Shown: piece after piece, positions 9,421 through 22,250 of the stretch
Layout: each line of letters begins with the position of its first letter
Position numbering within the stretch: position 1 is the stretch's first letter
NCBI RefSeq assembly: GCF_000283155.1
Contig: NW_004454195.1
Coordinates: 6,110,940-6,174,939 of the forward strand
Direction of reading: 5' to 3'
Source: Ceratotherium simum simum
Lineage: Eukaryota; Chordata; Mammalia; Perissodactyla; Rhinocerotidae
Length of the DNA stretch: 64,000 bases
Position numbers and translations under genes: made by a program
Notes under the pieces: generated by a model
Database searches by the model: none
What the model was told of the DNA's origin: nothing
Seen by the model: only the letters and a program-made list of their open reading frames with translations

Positions 9421-12400
9421 TGCACTTATTTCATCTTGATATTACATGGCAGTTTGCATTTGTTGGCATGCTACTGTTCAGTTCTCTTCAAGCTATGTCA
9501 GAATTGTGTTTTAGATCTTCAACTAAGTCAAAAGCATCTTAGACAGAAGGCTAGTATTTTCTTCTTTTGCTACTTTCTGTAGGTCAGTAAAGAGAATTAT
9601 TCATATAGTAAGTGCTCAAACAGCTGCTTAGGTGGGTTGGCACAATCTGCAAGGATGACATCCTAATAAAGAACTGTTCAGAGGTGACTTGCAGATTTTG
9701 CACATATTCAGAGAGCAGCTGGCCTGTTGAAATGGCAAGAGGAAGGGCTGGAGCAGAGGAGTGGTGGATCCTCTGGGTCAGCTGACATCCCAGGAAGGTT
9801 CTAGTCTACTTAGCAAAAAGCTTTAAGAAAGCTGCTAAAACTTTAAATTATGAATTTGCCAGAGATTTCTCAATTTGAGAAATCAAATTGAGAGATTTCT
9901 CAATTCCCTCAATTTCTCTCAGCGAGGGAAGTGGTGGAAAGGAGCCGTCATAGGCGTGAAGCAGAGCATGTGGCCTGCATGAGCAAGAACAGGAACTGTT
10001 ATGGACACGACGAGGAGAATCAAGTCAGTGCCCCTGTTGGCTCTCTCTCTACTCAGCGTTCATCTCTAGGCTGAATTCCCCATTCCCTTCTTTCAACTCT
10101 TTATTTTCTTGCTCAGTCATCTCCTACAACCAGAATATAAATGCAGTTACAAAAAATTTTGACAATGAGGTTTATGTCCCCTCTGCACACTAACTAATCA
10201 TTATATTCACCCACATTGACCCAAATCTTTTTACTGCCATAGGTCAAACCAGTTGTCTTTTGAAATCTGTAGAGACCACCATACTGTAACCCAACAGCAA
10301 AAGTTAAACCACTTGTCATATTGGTAAAAAGTAGACAAGGAATAGTTAAATAGAAAGGCAATTTTTATCAAATTTCTTTTTGGAGATTCAGGTGCTAATT
10401 CATTTTATTGAACAACCGAACACAGAACTCTGTAAGTTGAGTAGGTATAAGTGTCCTATTCAATGATTTGAGTTTAGAAATGGTTATTATAATAATGTCA
10501 CTTTATTTTAGCAACATTTGTCTTGGAATAGAAATGTCCTTAGTGTAAAAATGATTATTTTCTCTATTGGAATATGATTAATGTTTTAACTTATTGTTGA
10601 TGAGAAAGCAGTTTTATAATCTAAGTGATCAAAAATCCATTATTTAATTTCTGAAAAGACATGAAAAAGCAATAGAGGAGCACTCTTCCTTCATCCTATC
10701 GTTGCATGTTTGCTGAGCCATCAGGCTCCTGAGGCATCTTTGTCCTGCTGAACTGATAAAGAGCGGTTATCATTTTATTAAAATGGTGGTTCTAAGATCT
10801 TTATGGAAGGTGTTATAAGGTGTCCTCTTCCTTCTTTGTGATATGGTAGCCATAAAAATAAAAGTGTTGTCTGTCGTATGTCTTGATCAAACTTAGAATT
10901 GTTTCAAAACATGGGAAGAACTAGCGGCTACAGTTCTCTCTCTGCTGTTGTTGTCACTGAATTTGCAGACAACCCCACATTTTAGGGGTGAGTGAACAGG
11001 TGGAGGTAGTGCTGTAGCCAGCTCCAAAGACCATTTCTCAATAGTCCATCAACTTGCTAGTGGGATGGTGCATGGCAGAGGAGGGAAGTTGGCTGAAGGT
11101 CTCCCCATTAGTTCTCATTCCCTTGTCATGAATAAAAATCACACATCTAGAACAATATGGCTTCTCTTGGCCATTTAATTTTTATAATTCTACCAATGAT
11201 TGTAATATTTGCTGAATAAAGGCTAAAATATAGCTAGCAGAAGAATTTGGATTAGTGATAGGGAAATATCTGGGCATTAACAGAACAAATAAGTATCTAT
11301 GAACAAACTTTTCAGAAGAAAATACAAGATGTGGGGGCAGGAATCCAGGTCTGACATTTAGGAAAGTAAATATAAGGAGGCAAAAAATATTAGAGATGGT
11401 ATTATGAACCAATGAGCTATTCTAACAACAGTTGCTAGAACATGATATAAATATTTACTAGATAAACACACGGAATTTCCCCTGTATTCACATACTTAAA
11501 GCAGAACATAATGATATGGGTGGGAAGTTGAACTGGAAATTATCTAGGTCTGTTCCAAATGTAAATTTCTATGATTCCATGACATTCTTACAGCACTGTG
11601 CATGCTATTCCCTCTTAATTTGCAATTTTCAATTAGCTTTGCAGTTATAGTTTTAGTAAAATGCTTCACTGGTCTTCACTTCTAAGTGTCTAATACCACT
11701 TTAGTACAGGCAGCAAGAGATAAACAGGCACCTTGGTGATGGAGGTACTTGGTCTATGTCAATAATACGAATATTTCATCTTGCAAGAGATTCAGCACTT
11801 ATTTTAAAGCATCTCATTTGCTTTGTGCATGCCTTGTAGATTGCCATTTAGCACAAGAGTCTCATCTATAACTTGGAAGATATTTATATTCATGTAGTGG
11901 CTGTGTTTTTGAAACACAAAGTATGGCTCCATATTATCAATTCTGATTTTCATAAGTCATCCAAGAAAACTAGTCTCATTAGTCCATAGTCCTTTTGCAC
12001 AGATGAATTCTGGTTATCTTGCACATCTTTATTTATTTATTTTTTCTAGGAAGTAGAGGTTATATAGTTCTAAAAAGGATTTGCAACAACTCACCTCATG
12101 TACAACAGTGTATTGTCGAACTCAATCTGCTAGTTAAAGCAAGGAAATAAACTGTCAGTTCTGCTGTAACTACGTTACTTGCAGTTCACGATTTAGGGAA
12201 GTGCATGCATTCACTCTTTCATGTCTTTAAATACTTAAGGTGCTTAAACCCTGAAGAGGCTTGTATCCATTGCATTATCAGTCATTCATTAGCTACCAAT
12301 TTGTACTAGGTCCTTCTGTTTCCTCTGGAGATTTAAACCTTTATAATAATAACACATATTTTATTCTGATCAATAGGTTCTAGAGAATTATACTCTGCAA

Positions 12401-12520
12401 ATATGAGTTGCTATAAGGATGTGGTAAGATAAATCTCTTTCACCATCTTAAAAATCAATGGCAAAATTGATGGCATTGAGGAAATGGTAGAGATTGAAAG
12501 TAGAGTAACACTTGTTCACA
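9421..12520. other. Intergenic sequence, no gene recognised
   Basis: Unique-looking sequence except for a local cluster of short inverted repeats at 9,864-9,925 (see findings). No supported gene; open frames here are short and without family resemblance. Confidence 0.4.
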
Positions 12521-12539
12521 AATGTTGGTGTGCAAAGCA

Positions 12540-12650
12540 ACCTCCTGTGTACTTCCTTAAAATACAGATATCTGGGAGCCACCTCTAGTTATTCTGCTTC
12601 AGGTGATTCAAATGCAGTGATTCAAGGACCACATTTTGAAATACTCGTCT
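12540..12650 (-). repeat. MER5-type hAT MITE fragment
   Basis: Ends with aaggaccacattttgaaatac, the reverse complement of the MER5A start, and contains ctgcttcaggtgattcaaatg. Heavily diverged. Confidence 0.55.
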
Positions 12651-12849
12651 AATCAACAGCAAGTATAATAATATATTTAAAAAACAAACACTATACATTT
12701 GGAATTTCATCAAGCCTATAGGTAAAGGTAGATAATTTAAGACAGAATTTTTTGAGAGTTATTTGTGCAGAAATCTCAGGATTTGACACTCTATGCATGG
12801 GAATGAATTGGGGAGAAAACAAAGTAGAGATGGATGTTGATGATGATGA

Positions 12850-12985
12850 TGTGACAGCATAGAGTAGCTACCATTTATTGAACTGTGATGATGCACTAGG
12901 CACTATGAAATGGCTTCACATATAGCTATATCATTTAATTCTCACAATCCTCAGAGGTATCATCTCAAAATGAAGGACCGAGTGA
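12850..12985 (-). repeat. MIR SINE fragment, antisense
   Basis: taccatttattgaactgtg ... actaggcactatgaaatggc ... tcatttaattctcacaatcc matches the reverse complement of the MIR 3' half. Confidence 0.75.
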
Positions 12986-13620
12986 AATTAGTTTAGCAGC
13001 TGCAATCAACAAAGTAAATGTAGATGAAGAACTTTAAAAGAGCAAAAGAAGTCAATCAGAGGCAAAGAGATTAATAATCTATATCTATATCAATATCTAT
13101 GTCTATAAGTATACATATATACCCATTTTCAGAAGTCTAATCACTCATCATTTAAATACCAGCATTCATGTGCATGCTATATTTTCAAGCTTAGGATAAA
13201 GCCACGGATGGTTAAGGAGAGAAATTGTCAAAAAAAAAAATACAAAAATAACCTAAGATGAGCAGGGTAAACTGGTTCTCCAAATATAGACTCTTAGAAG
13301 TGAAAGGAGGAGCAGACTTTACCCAGCCAAGTTTCGCTTTGGAGGAGAACTCCCAATACAGTGTAACCACCGGCTTGGGCATGACTGTTCGTCATAGCCA
13401 GCAAAAGGGAGGGTGGACCTCTTTTTCTAACAATGAAAACTCTTCAAGAGTTTGGTGAAAACAACATGAGCTCACTCCCTAAAAGATCTCAAAATTCAAC
13501 AGAATTATAAGTCATGAAAAACATATTATTAACTTTAGTACTTTATTTTAAAACTGAAGTTACATATGACTGGCCTATGAAGCTGCACTGTGTAACTTCT
13601 GTAATTAATAAGTTATCTGA
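12986..13620. other. Intergenic sequence, nothing recognised
   Basis: AT-rich spacer between MIR and L1 fragments. It contains a short A run near 13,231 and a 66-codon frame at 13258-13458 (+) with no family resemblance. Confidence 0.35.
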
Positions 13621-13624
13621 AGAT

Positions 13625-13940
13625 AAAATCAAAGAGTACAAAGTTTTAGTTTTGCAAGATGAATAAATTCTAGATATCTACAGATTAGAGTACAGCATAG
13701 TACCTATAGTTAACAATACTGTATTGTATACTTAAAAATTTGCCAACAGGGTAAATCTTATGCTAAGTGTTCGTATCACACACATGAATAATAATAATAA
13801 AAAATAAAGAGGGCAGGAGGAAACTTTTGGGGTGATGAATATGTTTATGGCATAGATTGTGGTGATGGTTTCATGGATGTATACTTATCACCAAACTCAT
13901 CAAGTTGTATACATTAAATATATACAGCAAAGAAAAAAAT
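13625..13940 (+). mobile_element. L1 3' UTR fragment
   Basis: Sense L1 3' UTR words: tagagtacagcatagtacct, agttaacaatactgtattgt, ttttggggtgatgaatatg, aaactcatcaagttgtatac and attaaatatatacagc. There is a short AAT-type microsatellite inside at about 13,789-13,806. Confidence 0.75.
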
Positions 13941-14029
13941 CAGCTGATCTGGGGGAAAATGTGATTTATAATCTGCAAAATATTCTGAAAAACTCATGGA
14001 TCCCAGCTCTGGAGAAGCGATGAGACCTG

Positions 14030-14180
14030 TGACCTAATCTGGCCACAGTCCTAGCTCTGCCACTGACTGGGTGAGCCCTGAGTCATCTTTTCTGCTTCAG
14101 CTTTCACATCAGTCAATGCGAGGAGACACTAGAACTGCTTGATCTATAAGGTCTGCTCAACTCCAGTATTCTATGCTTCT
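14030..14180 (+). repeat. MIR-family SINE
   Basis: tagctctgccactgactggg, then a degenerate cagctttcacatcagtcaatg and the 3' part ending cagtattctatgcttct, the MIR-type tail that follows the core. Confidence 0.65.
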
Positions 14181-14209
14181 AATTAATTAATTAATTAATT
14201 AATTAATTT
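14181..14209. repeat. (AATT)n microsatellite
   Basis: Seven uninterrupted units of AATT plus one base, directly at the 3' end of the MIR-type repeat. Confidence 0.95.
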
Positions 14210-14309
14210 GTTCATTTGGAGTCTTGTTTTCAAAAGGATTTTAGGTTGTAAGCCATTATGATTTACCTTCCCCAAGAACAATAGCAATGCCCACAAGCTA
14301 GTTTTTAAG

Positions 14310-14960
14310 CAATGGTCAACAGGATATTGAGAGACAGAGGGAGAGCCTCTGGCTGCTGTGTTGAGTCCAGTCTATAGAACACAAGGAACAGAAGTAGGCT
14401 GGAGGCTACTATAATCATCTAGGCTTGGACCAGCCTGATTCAGCAGAGGTGGGGAGAAGTAATTGGATATATTTTGAAACTATGGCCTGTGGGATTTGCC
14501 TATGGAACGAATGTGGGTTGTAGGGGAAAGAGGAGTCAAAAACCTCTTTTAGTTTTTGGTCTTAACAACTCGAAGGACAGAGTTGACACGTATTGATGGA
14601 GAATCCTGTGTGAGGAGCATGGTTGAGGGAAGAATAGCTTAGTTCTTCCCGTATTAAATTGAGATGCCTACTAAACATCAAATCACAACATTGAGTAGGT
14701 AATTGGACATCTAAATCTAGAGTTCAGGGGAGATGTTTGGGCTGGAGATATAAATTTGGGAGTGATCATCTCTCCAATAATGGTATGTAAAACCACACGC
14801 TGGGTAATATCTTCTAGGGAGAGAGTGTCGATAGAGAAGGGGTCCAAGGATCAAGTATCACTTTAGTGCTCAGAGGTTGGGGAGATGAGGAAGAGCAGCC
14901 AAAGAGTGTGAGAAGCGTGACCAGTGAGAAAGGGAAGTCAAGGGAAGAAATTGTTTCAAG
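14310..14960 (-). repeat. L2 LINE fragment, antisense
   Basis: Reverse-complement L2 ORF2/3' region: gaggagtcaaaaacctc, attgagatgcctactaaac, aattggacatctaaatctag, gggctggagatataaatttgggagt in the usual order, with small indels. Confidence 0.75.
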
Positions 14961-14979
14961 GAGCAGGGAGTGCCTTAGT

Positions 14980-16780
14980 CAGGTCAAATGCTGTTAATAT
15001 GGTACAGGCTGGAAGAAACCTCACATACAAGGGAAAACCCATTAGAAATGGGAGGTATCTTATCTACTTCATCTTCCAGTTTATCCTGTGTCCTCTGGAA
15101 CAGCAAGCATAGGAAAGAAGGAAAACTTTTTAATTTGATGTATTCAGAATATATATAGAATATGAACATAACGATTTGGGTAAAAAATATTATCACCTGC
15201 TTCTAAATTCAGTCTGCTAGGGCACCATATAGTAATTTCTTCCAAGAAAGAATTTTGTTTTTCTGTGTTTTCAGTGACCTGATGGAGTTGATGCAGCTAT
15301 CCAAATGACCTACTTTCCAACTGGAAGAATGCATTATAGAAGGATTTTTTCAACAATATCTAAATGAAAAAAAAATTTCTCTTTTTCTTACTCACCCTTT
15401 GAATGTATTCCTGGATTTCCTTGTGAAAAGGATCCATGAAATGAATGAATGAGCTCTAACAGAAGGTCTATCAACTAAGGATCACACTCTAGGCTCAGTT
15501 TTGCACAGTGCTTTGTGGCATGCCCACGGCTCTCCGAGCACTCTCTTCAGCCAGCACACTTTGAGACTGAGATCTGTCATTTGGAATGCCTCTTATCTGC
15601 TACCCTCCTTTCAGTTCTGACTACCCCAGAAGAGGTGTTTGCCAGGTGGTCTGTGAGGTCACCTGTATTTTTATACTTCCTCAACTGTGGGCAGGAAGAA
15701 GCTCTGACAGCTCCCCAGAAACTCTGGTTATGAGTCTGGTCTCCTCACTTGCCCATTTGCTTTGTAGGGGTCAAAGAATATTCTTCCTACTTAAGTCATA
15801 CACACTACTCCTTCCTCTATTTGATCTTTTGCCTGTGGATTTTAGAATCACATTTATGCATGTGCTATTTTTTCATATTCTCAGAGAGAATGCTTTTCTT
15901 GGTGGCTTTGGGGAGAAGTGGCCCTTTACTGGCCTGTGGTCTTGAAGAAGAGTAAATCACTTAACAGCTTTATTATTAATTTCTTGATAGTGTAGATTAT
16001 GCAGTCAGGTTTCCTAATTATCTGATATTTTAAGTCAAGGGATGTTTAAAAATTTTGGTTCTCAATTATGCAGATTGTATTTGTATAGGTGCAAACCATG
16101 GGAGTGACCCGGTGAAATACACTTCCTGCTATGTTAAGCTGTGTACTGTTTACCTGACATTACCTAGAAACATCTGCTTATCATAATATAATTTAGCATT
16201 TGATTCTGTTTCCACAGTCACCTTAAATGCCATGTAATGACAGTATATTGAATGTTTCCTTTCCCACTATTTATCATAATCAAGTATTAATTTATAACAA
16301 TAAAAACAAAATAATTTTTTGTTTTTATTTCCTAAATTTCTCACAACAAACGTGAATTACTAATACAAAGAATTTAAAAAAAGGAATACATTACCAAGAA
16401 TTTCTACTGTCAATGTTTTTATTTTTTGCTGTTCTTTGTTTAGTGTTATTATTAAAGAAGTATGGATTACTTCTCAGTGACTTTTCTGGCTTAATGAGGG
16501 CTCTTGGGAATATCAGTTCTGGGTGAAGACAATAAGCATAAAAAACAAAATACAAGTGAATTTTCCCTAGAATACACATACAAATATAAAATCCAGTCAG
16601 TCTGGAAGGCAAAGAGCAGCACCGAAGGATGTTTATAAAGGAAGCGCTCAATACACTGCATTTTGGAGTGCCTAAGACATAGCAGGTTGTAGTACAACAT
16701 CATGGGTCAATCTCTGGGTGAATTTGATTTCTCTGTAGGTGATATATATGCTCTGAGCATAATTCTTAAACACATTCCAA
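14980..16780. other. Intergenic sequence, nothing recognised
   Basis: AT-rich. Overlapping plus-strand frames at about 15,515-15,955 (up to 119 codons) have no family resemblance and I do not call them genes. Confidence 0.35.
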
Positions 16781-17045
16781 CTTTAAAAAAAAGAAAAAAC
16801 TTTTTATTTGGAATAATTTTGGTGTACAGAAAAGATAGAACAGAGAGTTTGGGTATACCTTTTACTCCATTTCCCCAGATGTTAACATCTTACATAACTG
16901 TGGCACATTTGTGATGATTAAGAACTTAACCTTGTTATGTTACTATTAACTAAACCACAAACTTCATTTGGATTTCACAAATTTTTCCATTAATGTTCTC
17001 TTTCTCTTCCAGGATCCAATCCAGGATACCAAATTGTACCTGGAA
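16780..17045 (-). mobile_element. Old L1 3' UTR fragment (L1ME type), antisense
   Basis: actttttatttggaataat ... tggtgtacagaaaagata ... tgttaacatcttacataac ... tattaactaaaccacaaac ... ccaggatccaatccaggat is the antisense 3' UTR of ancient L1 elements. Confidence 0.7.
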
Positions 17046-17514
17046 CTCGAACTTTTGAGGAAAATTGACCAGAGTTAGAGCTATAAAGACCTCAGACCTA
17101 ACGGATAGCAATTGAAATTGGGAATCAGGAAGAGTAAACAGAAATAGCACAAATGGAAGCCTTGAAAAAACCTTGACTTCAAAGATGTAGCCATTCATTA
17201 TGTTTTACTTCAAGTAATTTATATCTAAATTTACGATGCTACTGTCAGGTCATCTGGTGTTTTCTTTTATTATCAGGATCTAACAAAGGTTCTTTTAAGT
17301 CAAAATATTGAAAACCTGTTAACTCTGATGTACTCCTGGACTTAAGTGAAGGACAATATCTCTGAGAGACTTAGCAGCATCGTCTAAATGAAAGTGTGTA
17401 TAGAATATTCTGAGATATAGTTAGTTATCTTCATACATAGATAGTACCTTATGAATCTCATCTCCTTCCAGTTTATTCTTTAACCCTTGGACTGTAGCCA
17501 CAGTAGTCATCACA
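17046..17514. other. Intergenic sequence, nothing recognised
   Basis: Short spacer between an old L1 fragment and the L2 block, possibly continuing the L1 3' UTR in degenerate form. Confidence 0.3.
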
Positions 17515-18040
17515 ATGTTTCTTTAATTCATTCATTCACCCAAAACAGGTATTGAGAATTGCTATGTGCTAAGCACTGGGCTGAGCTATATGGACCCAAC
17601 AATCGTGAATGAACGCAGACAATATAAGCAGGCTTTACTGCACAATGAATAGCTGCTAACAGAGGCATTCCTAGAGTGCTGTGGAAAGAAGCACAGAAGG
17701 CATGCATGAGGCAGAGGAAACTCATGCAACAGATATGGAAGCATGAGGTAGCATGGCCCTTTGAGGGTTCCCGTGTAGCTGTGGCATATGCCCTGCCTGG
17801 GAGACACGGCAGGAACTGGAACTGGATATGTGGGTGGAAGCTCAGAATGACAAAGGCCTTAGATGCCAGCCGAGGAGTCTGAAGTCATCATGAAGAGGAT
17901 GGGAAACCAACGATCAGATTTTGCTTTGGAAAGATCTGTGTAGAGAATGGATTGCTGGAGGAAAGAATTTGAGGCAGCAAAACCAGAGGGAGCTTTTGGG
18001 GTAGTATGGTTTAGGCAAGAAACCACAAAGACCTCCTTCC
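17515..18040 (-). repeat. L2 LINE fragment, antisense
   Basis: Begins attcattcattcaccca ... ttgctatgtgctaagcactgg (antisense L2 tail), then continues through ggcaggaactggaactgg, gatcagattttgctttgg and gtgtagagaatggattg, in L2 antisense order with internal loss. Confidence 0.75.
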
Positions 18041-18044
18041 TCTT

Positions 18045-18360
18045 CTTTACTTGACCAACATCTCAATCATCCTTTTAAGAGTAGATTGAAATGCCACTTC
18101 CTCTAAGAAGCCTTTTTTTTCCCTACTCCTCAGACATACCTAGTCACTTACTCCCATAGCTCTTTGTTCATAACTCAATTATAATATTAATCACAGAGTG
18201 TTGTAAGGACTGTTTTTCATGTCTATCTCCCTACTACAGTGAGCTTCTCTAGGTCAGGGCCTGTGTCTTATTCATCTTGGCATCTTCAGCATTTAGGATA
18301 GTGTCTGGCACAGGGTATCTGCTCATATATATATTTGATGAGTGAGAGACAGAATGAATA
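18045..18360 (+). repeat. L2 LINE 3' end, sense
   Basis: gaaatgccacttcctctaag, ... tctctaggtcagggcctgtg ... atagtgtctggcacaggg ... the sense L2 3' terminus. It sits immediately after an antisense L2 fragment. Confidence 0.8.
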
Positions 18361-19640
18361 TTGGCCAATTGTGGATAGAATGCATGAGAAAGTGAACATT
18401 CACTATTACCCAAATTAATTTTTGCAAAATTCCATGCACAATCATTTAATTAATTCAATTGAGGAAACAAGGAAATGAGACTCAATTAAAGAAGAAATTG
18501 TTAAGTCTTTAAGCAATTGGTATAGATTAGAATTCCTTGGTCATGATTAGATAATCAAAATTTGCAAGTTAGCAAATAAAAAAGAGAAATGTTTATGAAT
18601 GCAAACTTGTTGCAGAATATATTATAAAAATGACATTGTGTAATTTACCCCAACTATATTATGGGAACAGAAATTTCTTTAGTCCTGAGGGTTAGCAGCG
18701 GGGGTAAATAAAATCTCTGTTTCTGCTGGGTGCTAACTAATTTTCTGGGAAAAGAACTCGATTTAGCCTGTTTGGATCCCTGTTGCCTAATTTATAAATA
18801 GTCACTTGAACCAGGGGTCACAAAAGCAAATGCCTATACGGTCCAGGCAAGTAGCAGAAATGAACGAAGGAGACTGGTGGAACAAACTAAGATGTTGGAA
18901 AGACTTGTAAACTAGAATGGTGCTTGACCATCTCAAAGTGACAGCCCTAGTTGATTCATCAGATTGTTGGCATGCAGGAACTTGGGGTCAGTTTGCTATA
19001 ATTTCCAATTTTTTATGAGAAGCCAAATATCTCAATTTTTTATGGAAACTGTATTTTTATATTGACAATAAATTAAAATAATTGCTACTGTATGTGTGAA
19101 TCCTCTTCCAGCAATGACAGCCTAGGTTGTTTTGGACCAACTCTCCCACTGAGAGCAGCTAGAGAAGCTGGACTAAATATTAACAAAATAAAAAATGTAA
19201 ACTCATTGCAAAGTCAGCAAGGCAGTGAAGAATTGTGTGGTCAAGATCTGGAAGAGGATGAAAGTCCATAGAGGTGAACTTGGCACTTGAATCCACTTTT
19301 CTCCTAAAGGTGATTGCTCTTCTGAAAGCTGTGGCTGAGGGGATGAAGACTGAGAGAGCTTTGGACAGACTCATGGAGGCAGGGGACTGAAAACCGGAGG
19401 TCAGTGTTTGTTAAAGAGTAGGCATCTTGGTAAATACCTCAGGCAGTCAGTCTGGACCCAGAAGGGCTATACCCAGGAATAGCAGTGAACTGGAAATAGA
19501 CCAATTCTCACAGGAATTGAAACCCAACTTCAGATGATCTCCATTGGCTGATTGGATTAAGGTGTTTAGGGGTTACTAGTGCCCCTAAATGAGCTGCCTG
19601 CCCAAAAGCACTTGTGTAGTCTCCTTGGAGGACTATAGCA
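18361..19640. other. Intergenic sequence, nothing firmly recognised
   Basis: No gene. The part from about 19,150 may be the 5' region of the old L1 fragment that follows, but the match is too weak to call. Confidence 0.35.
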
Positions 19641-19925
19641 TCATACGGAGTCTCTCGCCAATTTTCACATACAATGTCTGCTGATCAACAATACCCAGGC
19701 AAACAAGGAGATAGGATGTGACCAAAATCCAAAAGAAAAACAAGAGAAACAGATCCACAGGTGATCTAGACAATGGAATTTTCAGACACAGACTTGAAGA
19801 CAACCACCGCTCATATTTTAAGAAATTAAAATACAAGATGAAAAACGTCTAAAGAGAACTAGAAAAAATAATAATGAACCAAAATAAATTTACAGAATTA
19901 AAACACTATCTGAGCCATAAAAAAC
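19641..19925 (+). mobile_element. Old L1 5'/ORF1-proximal fragment, sense
   Basis: aatgtctgctgatcaacaat, acccaggcaaacaagga, tgaccaaaatccaaaag, agatccacaggtgatctag and the following A-rich coiled-coil-like region resemble the region leading into ORF1 of ancient mammalian L1. Broken by stops. Confidence 0.5.
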
Positions 19926-20274
19926 AAATACAGGATATCAGATTTTGAGTACTGCTCTAAACATTCTGAGTGCAGATGCAGCATAATGGTACCAGAGCAA
20001 TAATTAAAGATTGCCTTGGTTTATAGTACCGCATAAAGCATTTGGTAGAAGTAAAGAAATCTTTCTTTATGGACCACAAAGGATAGCAAAGATTATAGAT
20101 ATCAAAAAAAATTGAGAGAATTGATGAGGTTCAATTAGCTTCAACAATGACTTGGACTCTCAATAGCTCTTACGAATATGAATTAACTTATCAAAATCTG
20201 CAGTCCAAACCATATCTGAAAAATTTTGACAGGGATATGCTGAGGGATAACACAGGACGTTCCAGAGTCTATGG

Positions 20275-20470
20275 AATCAAATAAATCTAGAGTTGGCACC
20301 CGGGTCTACTTTTTACTGGGTGGGTGACCTTGGACCAGTTACTCAACTTTCTGAACGTCCGAGTCCTCATTTCTAAAATATGAAGAGTAATTGATTTGTT
20401 TAAGTTGTTAAGAAAATTAGAAAATGTATATGAAATTCCCAAGCACAGTGGACCCATAGAATAGGCATGA
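20275..20470 (+). repeat. MIR SINE
   Basis: gggtgggtgaccttggacca ... ttactcaactttctgaacg ... tcctcatttctaaaatat ... aattcccaagcacagtgg follow the MIR core and tail in order. Confidence 0.7.
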
Positions 20471-21914
20471 TAGTTCATGCATAGAGTCTTCAGCACAGAG
20501 AAGGTCTCCACCCAGTCTTCTTTCCTCTCTATTCCACCTAGAACCCTTTCCACCCTGTTGTCTCCAATCATATGCATTTCTTCATTCTCTCCTTTTCTTC
20601 ATTCCTCTTATTTTATTTTGAGAGAGAAACAGAATCTATTTCATGTAATTAATTACCATCATCTGGAATTAATATATTTTAATATGTTATCTGGAATATG
20701 TTTTCATAAAAATATATGAAAGTGAATATATTTTAAAACATAATTGATTTAAATTTATTCTGAAAGTACCAAAAAATGACCTTTTTACTTTTCTCACAAT
20801 ATGCCCAGAATAAAATATCAGTATGAGTTGTCTGTTCAAACTAAAAATCTATTAGGTGTTTTTACTTCCTTGCCAAGGAGAGAGGGTTACAGCTTTATAT
20901 TTGTGTGATGGATAGCCTCCCTTATGATAAGCAAGACAGCAGAGTCCTGAGTCATCAGCAAGACCCCCAACTGATTCAGTTAATGCATAGAATCTGGCAG
21001 AGGAAAAGCTTCTGAATTCATTATCTGAAACCTTTATCTTTTGGCCATTTTTCCTTTCTTCCACCCCTTCTTCTTTTAAGTATAAATTTCCACTGTATCT
21101 TACCATACTGAAAGACAAATATTATGAGATATGCAAAATTTTAAAATACAATGTCTATATGCCAAATTATTTTGAAATACCCTTCACAGATGAAATGCTA
21201 TTTGATAAGTGTCATTTGCCAAGAGATTTTCACTGAACTAAAAAACATATTAGAGAACAATTTTTATAACAAAAATACATTATACATACTTAAAATATTA
21301 GTACTTAGGAGAATTTTAATATATTTGCTTCCTTTTATATGAAAAAGAAATTGAACTTTTGTTCCTTACTTACAACTATTTAGACATTTTGTACCTGATC
21401 TCTCTTTATGGATTTTCTGCCTCAATTTTAACATCTCATTATTATAAGGATGGTTTTCCTCCAGGTTAACATCAGAAAAATGGCAATATTCTTAAAGAGT
21501 GGAGTTTATATTATTTTCTGCACTAAGATAATAGTTTGTCTTACAGCATTCTTTCTAAATGTCAGGGCAAACCTTGTTGAGCCGTATAGCTCTAGAAAAT
21601 TTATCAACTTAAGCAAACAAAATATATTTTGCAGTTTTATTTATCATTAAAAGAAAAACATTCTCTTTACTACCTCATTGGAAAGAAATTTTAATTCAAT
21701 AACTATGCATCGACCACTCATTAAAACCAGGCACTGAGGATATCAATTAGCATCGACAGCGATCAGTACCCGTACTCAAGGTGCTCATGGGTTCAGGTGC
21801 CCCGGGCACTTCCGGCGTCCGGAGGGTTTTGGAGAAGACATTCCCACAGGTTAGCTTGTTTGTGTTTTTCTTCTTCTCCTTCTCTTTTTCCTCTTCCTCC
21901 TCCTCCTTCCTCTT
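20471..21914. other. Intergenic AT-rich sequence
   Basis: No gene. A degenerate antisense L2 head may lie at about 21,690-21,800 (ccaggcactgaggatatc). A CT-rich stretch lies at about 21,868-21,915. Confidence 0.35.
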
Positions 21915-22250
21915 TTTAATAAACTTTAGTTTTTAGAACAGATTCATTGGAAAGATAGTACAGAGAGATTCCATATACTCCATACACAGCTTCTCCTATT
22001 AACGTCTTACCTTGCTACACTATATATAATTATAATTAATGAACCAATCCAGATATATTGTTATTAACTAAAGTCAACACTTGATTCAGATTTCTTTAGT
22101 TTTCATCTAATGTCCTTTTTCTGTTCCAGGATTCCATCCAGAATACCACATTATATTGCCATGTCTCCTTAAGATTCTTCTTGGCTGTGACAGTTTCTCA
22201 GACTCATTTTGTTTTTAATGATCTTTGATAGTGTTGAGGAGTAGTTTGTT
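21915..22250 (-). mobile_element. Old L1 3' UTR fragment (L1ME type), antisense
   Basis: Same family and orientation as 16,780-17,045: gaaagatagtacagagagattcc, ctaatgtcctttttctgttcc, aggattccatccagaatacc, catgtctccttaagattc. Confidence 0.7.

Noticed and set aside
14181..14209. (AATT)n tract considered as a CRISPR-like or direct-repeat array
   Set aside because: It is a plain tetranucleotide microsatellite with no spacers; the window is a mammalian genome.
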